Shown piece by piece: positions 26,468 to 33,769 of a stretch of DNA of 35,099 nt. A program made the position numbers and the translations under genes. This stretch comes from CAYMTN01 sp964393335. GTDB taxonomy: Bacteria; Chloroflexota; Anaerolineae; Aggregatilineales; Aggregatilineaceae. Below the pieces are notes generated by a model. It was given only the letters and a program-made list of their open reading frames with translations. It searched no databases and was not told the origin of the DNA. Every line of letters begins with the position of its first letter. Within the stretch, counting starts at the first letter, position 1. The DNA is taken from NCBI GenBank assembly GCA_964393335.1, contig CAYMTN010000027.1:1-35099 (forward strand). Direction: 5' to 3'.

Positions 26468-26971
26468 ATGGCGCGTCTGGTTGCTGATGGCGCACAAGCG
26501 GTGGAACTGGCGAAAAATAAGCTCAATTATCTGCTTAACGAGCGGGGTGAACTGCGCGCCTGGACTCACGACGATTCCGGGCGCAAAGCGCAGTGCGCTT
26601 TGTGGCAAACGCAGCATGGTCCCTGGGTGGTGCTGGATTTTACCGGGCATGACGTATCTGTACAGGGACTGCGCGTGGCCGACAGCAAAATCGTACGCGA
26701 AAATGAAACGATCCGCATTGGGTCGCTGAACGTACGTTTCCAGGAAATTGAACGGTTTGTTGTCATGGCTGGTACGGAGTGGTTAGCGCCTGACGAATAC
26801 GGCGAGAAATTAGAGTGTCCGCGCTGTTTCAGGTTGTTTGAGGATAGTATTGGCGAGGAAGTCGTGGTCTGCCCAGTCTGCAATACTATCCAGCACCTGA
26901 CATGCTGGCAGGAACATGACAGTGGCGGCTGCAACAACTGCAATTACCAGAAGAACATCACCAGCACTTGA
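26468..26971 (+). CDS. FHA-like/RING-PHD-like zinc protein, candidate E3
   Basis: A protein of 167 residues. The start at 26468 is preferred because AGGAGGG lies 4 bases upstream; an ATG one codon earlier is too close to it. Residues 15-95 look like a beta sandwich ending ETIRIGSLNVRF, reminiscent of FHA domains (low confidence). The C-terminal binuclear zinc site has Cys117, Cys120, Cys135, Cys138, His143, Cys146, Cys155 and Cys158, a C4-H-C3 order as in PHD and some RING-like treble clefs. It sits between pafA and the first E1/E2 pair, where an E3-type adaptor would be expected. The ligase role is inference, and it might equally be a target-recognition subunit. Confidence 0.65.
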   Translation: MARLVADGAQAVELAKNKLNYLLNERGELRAWTHDDSGRKAQCALWQTQHGPWVVLDFTGHDVSVQGLRVADSKIVRENETIRIGSLNVRFQEIERFVVMAGTEWLAPDEYGEKLECPRCFRLFEDSIGEEVVVCPVCNTIQHLTCWQEHDSGGCNNCNYQKNITST

Positions 26972-26986
26972 GGCCAGAGGTCGGTT

Positions 26987-28177
26987 GTGTCGAACGAAAT
27001 CAAGGTGCTCCACGTAGAACCGGAAACTCGCTACAGCCGTCTGGAGCTGGCGGGCTGGAGTGCCCAACGTCTGCAAGAGGCCTGTATTATGGTGGCCGGT
27101 GCGGGCGCGCTGGGGAACGAAGTGATTAAGAACCTCGTGCTGATTGGCGTGGGGACGATCCTGGTTGTGGACTTTGACACGATCGAAGTAACCAATCTGT
27201 CGCGTTCTGTCTTGTTCCGCCCCGGTGATGAGGGGCGCTCGAAGGCCCAGGTCGCCGCCGAACGGGCCAGGGCCATCAACCCGGCAGTTGACGTGAGCTG
27301 GCTGCATGGCGATTTGATGTGGGAGCTTGGGACAGGTGTCTACCGGCGCATGGACCTGGTGTTGGGCTGCCTGGACAATCGTGCGGCGCGACTGGCGATC
27401 AACCGGCAGTGCTGGCTCGCTGGCACACCCTGGATCGAAGGCGCATTGAATGGATTGGATGGGCAGGTGCAGTTGTTCGGCCCGGCGCAAACGCCGTGTT
27501 ATGAGTGCCAATTGACTGAGCAGGATTATGCATTGATAGCCGAGCGTTTCTCGTGCCAGGGGGTACCAGATGCCAGGTTCAGCGAAGACGGGACTGTGCC
27601 AACCACGACAACGGGGGCGGCTTTGATCGCTGCGTTACAGGTACAAGAAGCGATGCGCTGCCTGCACGACCAGCCAATGAATTTCGGGACGGCAACCGTA
27701 TATACCAGCGTCCCCCCGACACTCTACCGGCTGTCGCTTAGCCCCAAAGAGGACTGCTTGAGCCATGAGCACGCCGATCCGCTGGTCGAACTGGCCGAAG
27801 GACGCGCATCTGAACTCAGCTTGGGCGACGTATTGGCAGCCGCTCAGCGGCAGTTGGGCCATGCAGATGCCGCTTTGCGCCTGGATCGTGCGATTGTAAC
27901 GAGTCTGTTCTGTTGGGATTGTATCAGCCTCGAAGAGTGGGTCGGGCCGGCGTACAAACTTGAGCCCGAACGAGTCGTATGCCCGGCGTGTGGCAAACTG
28001 CGTGAGGTGCACACAGAGAGCCATATCGACCGTTCTTCACGCTTGTTGGACCTCCGGTTGAGCGAGGCCGGTATTCCACCCGGACATATCATCCGCGCGC
28101 GATACGGTGACGCGTATTGTTATTTTGAGCTTTCCGGAGATTTCCCGGCGGCCCTGACGCCAAATCAGGTAATGTGA
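26987..28177 (+). CDS. E1-like ubiquitin-activating enzyme, copy a
   Basis: A 396-residue ThiF/MoeB-type enzyme starting at GTG. The nucleotide site GAGALG is at 38-43, with VVDFDTIEVTNLSRS (Arg73) and CLDN (Asp130) after it. CYEC at 171-174 is a zinc pair. Cys190 in RFSCQG, just before VPTTTTGAALIAALQVQEA, is the likely thioester cysteine. The C-terminal 130 residues add two more CxxC pairs (CWDC, CPAC), giving an extra zinc ribbon not found in plain MoeB. It would adenylate the C-terminus of a ubiquitin-like protein and pass it to an E2. It is followed after 13 bases by an E2 gene. Confidence 0.85.
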   Translation: MSNEIKVLHVEPETRYSRLELAGWSAQRLQEACIMVAGAGALGNEVIKNLVLIGVGTILVVDFDTIEVTNLSRSVLFRPGDEGRSKAQVAAERARAINPAVDVSWLHGDLMWELGTGVYRRMDLVLGCLDNRAARLAINRQCWLAGTPWIEGALNGLDGQVQLFGPAQTPCYECQLTEQDYALIAERFSCQGVPDARFSEDGTVPTTTTGAALIAALQVQEAMRCLHDQPMNFGTATVYTSVPPTLYRLSLSPKEDCLSHEHADPLVELAEGRASELSLGDVLAAAQRQLGHADAALRLDRAIVTSLFCWDCISLEEWVGPAYKLEPERVVCPACGKLREVHTESHIDRSSRLLDLRLSEAGIPPGHIIRARYGDAYCYFELSGDFPAALTPNQVM

Positions 28178-28190
28178 AAGGAAACAGCTT

Positions 28191-28922
28191 ATGCCCACCA
28201 ACCGAGATTCACGGCTCAATGGCGAACTGCTCAAGATGCAGCGTCTGGTAGAACACAGCTCATTTATCAGTTTTGAAGCATACACGCGTGCCGACGACCT
28301 CGCTCGGAAATATCCCGAAGAATACACGGTGACGTTCACGTGCAAAGCATTGGTAGAGGATCCGGGGCAGCAAAGTCTGCTGATGGGCCGGATTCCCGAC
28401 CACTGCATAGGGGAAGAGCATGTGGCCCGCATACACCTGTCGCCTGAATATCCTGACGTGCCTCCCAAAGTGCGCTTCGAGACGCCTATTTTTCATCCCA
28501 ATATTTTTTCAGTGAAGCGGCTGGAAACCGAAAAAGCCAAAATTCTGGAAAACATATCACTGGAACAGCTTCAGCATGAGGACCCTGATACGGCATGGGT
28601 ACTTTCCGGACTGCCGATCTGCCTGGATGGACTCAAAACCCCAAACGATGGCGGCACATTTCGTCCCAAGTTATCGCTGTACGACATTTGCGTCGAGATC
28701 GCGCGTATGATCATGTACCAGAATTACAGGTTGTTTGACGATCAGGGACGTCCCGACGTGTTCAACGGCGAAGCGCTTGTGTGGGCAGCATCGGCAGAAA
28801 AGCGGCCTGGGATGCTGCCGATTGATGGCCGCGAGATTTTGGACAAACGCCAGCGCCATCTGCGCGAAGAACCGGCGGATATCAACATAACGATTTTAGA
28901 CATTGAAGCGGATCAATCATGA
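28191..28922 (+). CDS. E2-like ubiquitin-conjugating enzyme with large insert, copy a
   Basis: A 243-residue UBC-fold protein. LSPEYPDVPPKVRFETPIF leads into the HPN motif at 102-104, and the catalytic cysteine is Cys144 in PICLD. In eukaryotic E2s the HPN-to-Cys distance is about 10 residues; here it is about 40, the insert being a charged helix. After the cysteine come PKLSLYDICVEIARMIMYQNY and EALVWAA. The C-terminal strand DINITILDIE is shared with the second E2 of the operon. It should take Ubl from E1 and transfer it to lysine. The stop overlaps the next start (ATGA). Confidence 0.85.
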   Translation: MPTNRDSRLNGELLKMQRLVEHSSFISFEAYTRADDLARKYPEEYTVTFTCKALVEDPGQQSLLMGRIPDHCIGEEHVARIHLSPEYPDVPPKVRFETPIFHPNIFSVKRLETEKAKILENISLEQLQHEDPDTAWVLSGLPICLDGLKTPNDGGTFRPKLSLYDICVEIARMIMYQNYRLFDDQGRPDVFNGEALVWAASAEKRPGMLPIDGREILDKRQRHLREEPADINITILDIEADQS

Positions 28923-29434
28923 GTTGGCAATCACATCACATCAACACATACTTGCGTGTGCTGCATACCCGTGAAGAAACCATGTGGGACATTCTGGAGC
29001 GAAAAGCGGACCAGGCCTATTGGGAAGTCAAGTATCATGGGGTCGAACCGCAACTCACGCTGCGTATCGAGCTTGGCCCCCGGCTGCTGCATTTTCACAC
29101 GACGTTACAGGGCCTGGCGTTTTATCGCGACAACTGCCTGGCGTTATATCGTTACTTGCTGCGACTCAGTGATGAAATGTCCGTAGTTAAGTGGGGGGTG
29201 ACGCACGAAGGTATCGTAACCCTGTCGGCAGATTGGCCCACCGAAAACCCTTCTTTTGGTGAGTTCGAAACGGCGCTGCGTTTGTTCATCAATTACTATC
29301 GTTTGTATTACGATGACGTGCAGCTCGTGGCACAGGATGATGGGCTTGCCCGGCACATCGGCCAATTCATCGATCAGGGGGCGGGGGTGCGCGTGAGCGC
29401 TCAGATCGAGCTTGATCAGCCAGCGGAGGAGTAA
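28919..29434 (+). CDS. YbjN/type III chaperone-like alpha-beta protein
   Basis: A 171-residue protein translationally coupled to the E2 gene. Alternating strands and helices (LTLRIELGPRLLHFH, then an amphipathic helix, then VTHEGIVTLSADWP, then a long helix ALRLFINYYRLYYDDV) resemble the YbjN or secretion-chaperone-like fold, which mediates protein-protein contacts. No catalytic residues stand out. Its position suggests an adaptor for the E1/E2 pair or for substrates. The fold assignment is by pattern only and could be wrong. Confidence 0.45.
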   Translation: MSWQSHHINTYLRVLHTREETMWDILERKADQAYWEVKYHGVEPQLTLRIELGPRLLHFHTTLQGLAFYRDNCLALYRYLLRLSDEMSVVKWGVTHEGIVTLSADWPTENPSFGEFETALRLFINYYRLYYDDVQLVAQDDGLARHIGQFIDQGAGVRVSAQIELDQPAEE

Positions 29435-29460
29435 ACCGCGCGTTTTTTGGGGAGGACCGT

Positions 29461-29583
29461 ATGCGGATTGCTCTTGCCGAAGCGATGAGCGTTGTTCGTG
29501 TCAGAATTGAAGGGTCACGCACGTTTCGCGACGTGTTTTTGAATACCATATGCCATCTCATGCACTCATCCCCGGATGAGTAA
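29461..29583 (+). CDS. Possible small protein of 40 residues
   Basis: The ATG is preceded by GGGGAGG at 5 bases, a strong ribosome site, and the frame runs 40 codons to TAA. The peptide MRIALAEAMSVVRVRIEGSR begins with an amphipathic stretch, and no family is recognised. It lies in the 181-bp gap before the Ubl gene. It may be a real small gene, or a leftover of a broken one. Confidence 0.35.
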   Translation: MRIALAEAMSVVRVRIEGSRTFRDVFLNTICHLMHSSPDE

Positions 29584-29615
29584 CACGATCTCAAGAAGAA
29601 CAGGAGCGTAATTCT

Positions 29616-29924
29616 ATGACAGCAGGCAATACCACCAGCGACCGTATCCGCGTTGCGATTATCGATCAAGTGCGAGGTACCAAGACACACGCTGTTTTAC
29701 CATCTGGCGTGCAGTTGTCGCAGTTAATGCCGGCGTTGGTCCAACAAATGAATTTGCCGCTCGACCGACCGGGCGGCGGGGGACGCCAGGAATACTACCT
29801 CACACGCGAAAACGAAGCTGGCGGCCAGGGGGAACGTCTGGGGGAAAATCAAACGCTGGCACAGGCTGGCATCCAGGATGGCGCCGTGCTTCGGATTCTT
29901 CCGCAAATGACAGCGGGCCGCTGA
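29616..29924 (+). CDS. YukD-like ubiquitin-like protein
   Basis: A 102-residue beta-grasp protein. The first strand IRVAIIDQVRGTKTHAVL, the helix LSQLMPALVQQMNLPLD, and the ending ERLGENQTLAQAGIQDGAVL are typical of YukD-type Ubls. It is about half identical to the Ubl part of the Ubl-E2 protein downstream. It ends QMTAGR, not GG, so direct C-terminal thioester chemistry would use Arg unless the last residue is trimmed to a single Gly. Its position next to JAB, E1 and E2 genes makes it the likely modifier of this part of the operon. AGGAGCG lies upstream of the ATG. Confidence 0.8.
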   Translation: MTAGNTTSDRIRVAIIDQVRGTKTHAVLPSGVQLSQLMPALVQQMNLPLDRPGGGGRQEYYLTRENEAGGQGERLGENQTLAQAGIQDGAVLRILPQMTAGR

Positions 29925-29936
29925 CGAAGGACGAAC

Positions 29937-31247
29937 ATGATGAGCTATTTTACGCTAAAACTTGAGCGACCTGGCCAGGACGATCCGTTTTTTGTCACCG
30001 ATTTCGCCCTGGATTCGTTTGCGTATCCCATTCGCATGTTGGCCTTGACTTTGACCCAACGCGGCATGTTCTTTTCGGGTGAACGTTTCGATGCGCGGCT
30101 GCTGCCCCGCACTGACGACCAGCCCAGCTTTGATAAGCCGTCCATTTTACAGGGGCAGGCTGCCGAGGAGACGGCCCCCGATCACCCGTTTTTGGACGTC
30201 ATGTTCGAGAATGACCAGTCGGATGTCGAGGACATCCGGTACCTGACTCTGCACCTGCGCTCAATTGACCGGGGGTTCGCTTACAGTTTCGATATGCGGT
30301 TGGACGACCGGATGATGGGCATCGTTTTAACGCAAGCTGTGCAAGCGTTGATGGATAGTGACCAGATAAAACCTGGCGAGCCGTTCACGTTTAAGGTAGA
30401 GGCCCATACCGGCGACGCCATGCAGATTAACCCGCTGCTGAAGCGCGCGCAGGTTACGACGTCGCTTGATGTGCCCTCTACGATGCAGCAAAGCCTCTCT
30501 CCACAGCCTGATGGTACGGATCAGACACCACCTGTCGAACAAAGGGGTACGCCGGAGCAGCCTATTGAGGTGACGGTCAGTGATACGGACCGCGCTGCTG
30601 ATTCTGACTCGGAAATCAACCTGAGTAATGACCTGGATATCGTCATCGAATCTGTGGAAGAGTTAATCAAGCCCGAAGAAAAGCGTATGGCGTCGTATTC
30701 CAACGCGGAAGAACGTGGGAAAGTGGCTGCCGCTGACCTGCCTATTTTCATCCGGCGCAGTGCAATGGCAGTCGCTGCCAGGTCTGCCCGGCTGAGTCGC
30801 GAGGAAAACATTGAAGTAGGTGGTTTTCTGGTGGGGAATGTCTTCAAAGACCCGGATAATGGCCGTATGTTTATCGAAATTGCCGAGGCGGTCGCCACCG
30901 ACAAGGCCGAGGGCACGTTTGTGCAGTTGGACTTCAACTATGATGCGTGGCGGCAGGTGATTGATCGCATCGACAGCGATTTCCCGGATAAATTCCCGGT
31001 GGGCTGGTACCACACCCACCTGATCAGCCAGGCCGTGGTCGTGCCAGTGCCCGATCAGGAGCGTCTCTACCGCGCCATGTATATCACCTTCTTCTCGCAT
31101 TTAGACGTTTCGTTACATCGCAGTTTTTTCCCTGACAACTGGCATGTGGCATTGGTGATGGATGTCAAGCTCGATCAAGAGGTCTTCTTCATTTGGCGCG
31201 AAGGCATGATCGTGCGGGCGCAAGGATTTTACCTTTATGGAGACTGA
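29937..31247 (+). CDS. JAB/JAMM metalloprotease-like protein with N-terminal domain, copy a
   Basis: A 436-residue protein. Residues 1-160 form an unrecognised alpha-beta domain, followed by an acidic, disordered linker. The JAB domain (about 270-436) has the glutamate Glu293 in EVGGFLVG and the zinc pair His359/His361 in GWYHTH. The canonical JAMM series is HxH-x7-S-x2-D. Here an aspartate is found at 373, one position further than normal, and the serine is missing. It is either a variant deubiquitinase-like peptidase or a weakened, scaffolding copy. The second JAB protein in this window has a perfect motif. The end overlaps the next E1 start by 11 bases. Confidence 0.75.
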   Translation: MMSYFTLKLERPGQDDPFFVTDFALDSFAYPIRMLALTLTQRGMFFSGERFDARLLPRTDDQPSFDKPSILQGQAAEETAPDHPFLDVMFENDQSDVEDIRYLTLHLRSIDRGFAYSFDMRLDDRMMGIVLTQAVQALMDSDQIKPGEPFTFKVEAHTGDAMQINPLLKRAQVTTSLDVPSTMQQSLSPQPDGTDQTPPVEQRGTPEQPIEVTVSDTDRAADSDSEINLSNDLDIVIESVEELIKPEEKRMASYSNAEERGKVAAADLPIFIRRSAMAVAARSARLSREENIEVGGFLVGNVFKDPDNGRMFIEIAEAVATDKAEGTFVQLDFNYDAWRQVIDRIDSDFPDKFPVGWYHTHLISQAVVVPVPDQERLYRAMYITFFSHLDVSLHRSFFPDNWHVALVMDVKLDQEVFFIWREGMIVRAQGFYLYGD

Positions 31248-32493
31248 TGAGATCATCATTGATGTCCCCGATACTGCCGGGGATCGTTATGCTACGTTCA
31301 GTCTCATTTCATGGTGGGAACAACAGCGCGTGCGCGCGGCAACAATCCTGGTGGTCGGCGCGGGCGCTCTGGGTAACGAAGTCCTCAAGGGATTAGCCCT
31401 GATGGGCATTGGGCACCTGTTCGTCGTGGACTTCGACAGGGTAGAAATCGGCAATTTGAGCCGGTCGGTGCTTTTTCGCGCCGCCGATGCTGGTCAGCCC
31501 AAAGCGCAGGTCGCTGCACGTGCCATCAAAGAACTGAATCCTGATGTCACAGTACGCTGGCTAAAAGGTGACGTGAATTACGATGTAGGACTCGGTGTTT
31601 TCCGGCACGCAGACGTGGTCATCGGCTGTCTGGACAACCGCGAGGCGCGGCTCAGCATTAACCGCGCGTGCGGTAGCCTGGGCAAGCCCTGGGTTGATGG
31701 TGCTATCGAAGCTTTGTTAGGTATTGCCCGTGTTTTTTGGCCGGGGCACGAGGGGGCATGTTATGAATGCCTGCTCACCGACCACGATTATGAGATCATC
31801 GCCATGCGCCGTTCCTGCGGGATGCTGGCGCGTGAGAATTTGACTCAAGGCAAAGTACCAACGACACCGACCGCCGCCGCCATCATCGGAGCGATCCAGA
31901 CGCAAGAAGCCCTCAAGCTGCTGCATGGGATGGAAGTCCAACCCGGCGTAAATATCGTCTATGACGGTCTGACCAACGAGAGTTACAGAACACGACTGGC
32001 CGTACGCCAGAACTGCATGAGCCATTACGCCCTGAGTGAGATTGTCGAGTTGGGCGAGGCTCGCGCTGAAAACACCACAGCGGCTGATCTATTGATGGTG
32101 GCGCGTAAGCATCTGGATGATGAAGCAGCGATCTTGACGTTGGGTCATGATGTCGTTGTAGCCTGGGAGTGCCCACAGTGTAACACGACCGAACAGACAC
32201 TCACACCATTATATGCGGTCGCCGAACGCCATGCTTTGTGCCCGGTCTGCGGTGAAATGCGTGCTAAACAGGTGGTGAGCGAGATTGACCAACCGGTGTT
32301 ACTTGTTGCACAGCATACGCTGGCGGCGTTGGGTGTGCCGCCGCTGGAAATCCTGAATGTCTATAGCCGGGGGCGCTTTGTNNNNNNNNNNNNNNNNNNN
32401 NNNNNNNNNNNNNNNNNNNNNNNNNNNNNNNNNNNNNNNNNNNNNNNNNNNNNNNNNNNNNNNNNNNNNNNNNNNNNNNNNCCGCAGGAATGA
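31237..32493 (+). CDS. E1-like ubiquitin-activating enzyme, copy b
   Basis: The same architecture as copy a: GAGALG at 41-46, NLSRS, CLDN, zinc pair CYEC at 175-178, putative thioester Cys194 in MRRSCGML followed by VPTTPTAAAI, and C-terminal CPQC and CPVC pairs. A 100-N gap (32382-32481) interrupts the C-terminus. If the gap length were exact, the frame would close with TGA at 32491-32493, so the end is tentative. Duplicated E1s suggest two Ubl streams, or two E2 partners sharing one Ubl. Confidence 0.8.
   Translation: METDEIIIDVPDTAGDRYATFSLISWWEQQRVRAATILVVGAGALGNEVLKGLALMGIGHLFVVDFDRVEIGNLSRSVLFRAADAGQPKAQVAARAIKELNPDVTVRWLKGDVNYDVGLGVFRHADVVIGCLDNREARLSINRACGSLGKPWVDGAIEALLGIARVFWPGHEGACYECLLTDHDYEIIAMRRSCGMLARENLTQGKVPTTPTAAAIIGAIQTQEALKLLHGMEVQPGVNIVYDGLTNESYRTRLAVRQNCMSHYALSEIVELGEARAENTTAADLLMVARKHLDDEAAILTLGHDVVVAWECPQCNTTEQTLTPLYAVAERHALCPVCGEMRAKQVVSEIDQPVLLVAQHTLAALGVPPLEILNVYSRGRFXXXXXXXXXXXXXXXXXXXXXXXXXXXXXXXXXXPQE
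32382..32481. other. Assembly gap (100 N)
   Basis: A second run of exactly 100 N, inside the C-terminus of E1 copy b. The true length is unknown. It could hide a short stretch or an extra gene end. Confidence 0.99.
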
Positions 32494-32500
32494 GGTAACG

Positions 32501-33670
32501 ATGTCTCAAATGGTAAAGCCGCGTCGTTTGACTATTCGTACTCAAAATAGAACCCGCCAGGAGGCCGTAGTTTTGATCGTAGATGAGGACACGCGGCTGT
32601 GCAATTTGGTGGATCGTCTGGTGGCGCACTGGCAACTGCCTCTTTCCAAATCTGATGGCACGTTCCTGAGTTATACATTGCAGTTCCTGGATCCCGCAGC
32701 GCCAGCCCTTGATTGTGATTATGGCACATTATTCGACCTGGATATCAGCGCAGAGACTGAGTTGATCCTGGCGGCGGCTGAGGGAAAGATCACGCTTTAT
32801 CAAGAAAACGAGCTGTGGGTGTTCGATGTCGCGATCCGGGGGAGCAGCCAATCGGTCACGGCGCTGATTTCTGCCCATGCAACGGTGTACGACCTGGGCG
32901 AACGGCTGACTCGTTTCTGGGATTTACCCCGCTCGTTGAAAGGCACCGATGTGTATTACGTGCCCTATCCGCCCTCAAACGCAAAAGACCATCTGGGAGA
33001 AACCCTGAAAACTACCGGTCTGCAAAACGGCATGGATTTGGAGTTGATCCACGCGCCAGGTTTTCCGATGTGGGTAGACCCGGAAATCGCGGGCAAAGAA
33101 GATGACATCGAGTCAGAGATTTTTGGCATGCTTCCCCCCCTGGACGCGGATGACCTGTCAGTCCAGATCGAGGATATCGAGGCGCTAAGCGACCTTTTCG
33201 CAAGCGCCATCGACCAGGGCCTGAATGCCGAGATAGCGGGTGACGATGTGGAGGCGCAGCCGGTCCAGGGGCCACTATCAGGCGACTGGTGTTTCGTGAG
33301 TTACTCGCATCGGGACAAAGCTTTCGTAAAAAAACTGACGCGCGAACTCAAACAGGCAGGGGTCAGAACCTGGCGGGATGAAGAAAACATCCGGCCCGGA
33401 ACGGTCTGGGATATGGAAATCGACAAGGCGATTCGGACCTGCCGCTACGTCTTGTTCATCGCGTCGAAGGATTCCATTAAGTCCAACAACGTATGGGACG
33501 AAATCGGGTTGGCGGTCAATATGGGAAAAACGATCATTCCCATTCTGCTGCTGCCACCACTCGAATTGCCGCTTAGAGTGCAGCGTTTTCAGGGGATCGA
33601 TTTTCGCGACGAAGATGAATATTACTACCGTTTGCAGGATTTGCTGAACACCCTGGGCGTGGGCGACTGA
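32501..33670 (+). CDS. Tandem ubiquitin-like domains fused to a TIR domain
   Basis: A 389-residue protein from the ATG at 32501, which has GAGG 5 bases upstream. Two beta-grasp, Ubl-like repeats are seen at about 8-92 and 95-190; both have a strand, then a helix (CNLVDRLVAHWQLPL, YDLGERLTRFWDLPR), then a strand. A linker of about 70 acidic residues follows. The TIR domain (about 263-389) reads DWCFVSYSHRDKAFVKKL, then RTWRDEENIRPG, then YVLFIASKDS, and NVWDEIGLAV, whose Glu334 matches the NADase glutamate of catalytic TIRs. It may be a NAD-consuming effector or an adaptor. The Ubl domains have no GG and are probably docking modules for E1/E2 or for JAB. Confidence 0.75.
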   Translation: MSQMVKPRRLTIRTQNRTRQEAVVLIVDEDTRLCNLVDRLVAHWQLPLSKSDGTFLSYTLQFLDPAAPALDCDYGTLFDLDISAETELILAAAEGKITLYQENELWVFDVAIRGSSQSVTALISAHATVYDLGERLTRFWDLPRSLKGTDVYYVPYPPSNAKDHLGETLKTTGLQNGMDLELIHAPGFPMWVDPEIAGKEDDIESEIFGMLPPLDADDLSVQIEDIEALSDLFASAIDQGLNAEIAGDDVEAQPVQGPLSGDWCFVSYSHRDKAFVKKLTRELKQAGVRTWRDEENIRPGTVWDMEIDKAIRTCRYVLFIASKDSIKSNNVWDEIGLAVNMGKTIIPILLLPPLELPLRVQRFQGIDFRDEDEYYYRLQDLLNTLGVGD

Positions 33671-33769
33671 CATGATCACCATGACGGACGATTGGTAGTG
33701 ATGGTGGAATCAATTGGAAGACGACGACAGGCGGGTAAAATTCCAATGTGACATGAAAGGGGTGATCCA

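Noticed and set aside
33713..33747. ATTGGAA/TTCCAAT inverted repeat in the spacer before the Ubl-E2 gene
   Set aside because: A 7-bp stem with a long loop and no T-run is within chance; not called as a terminator or operator.
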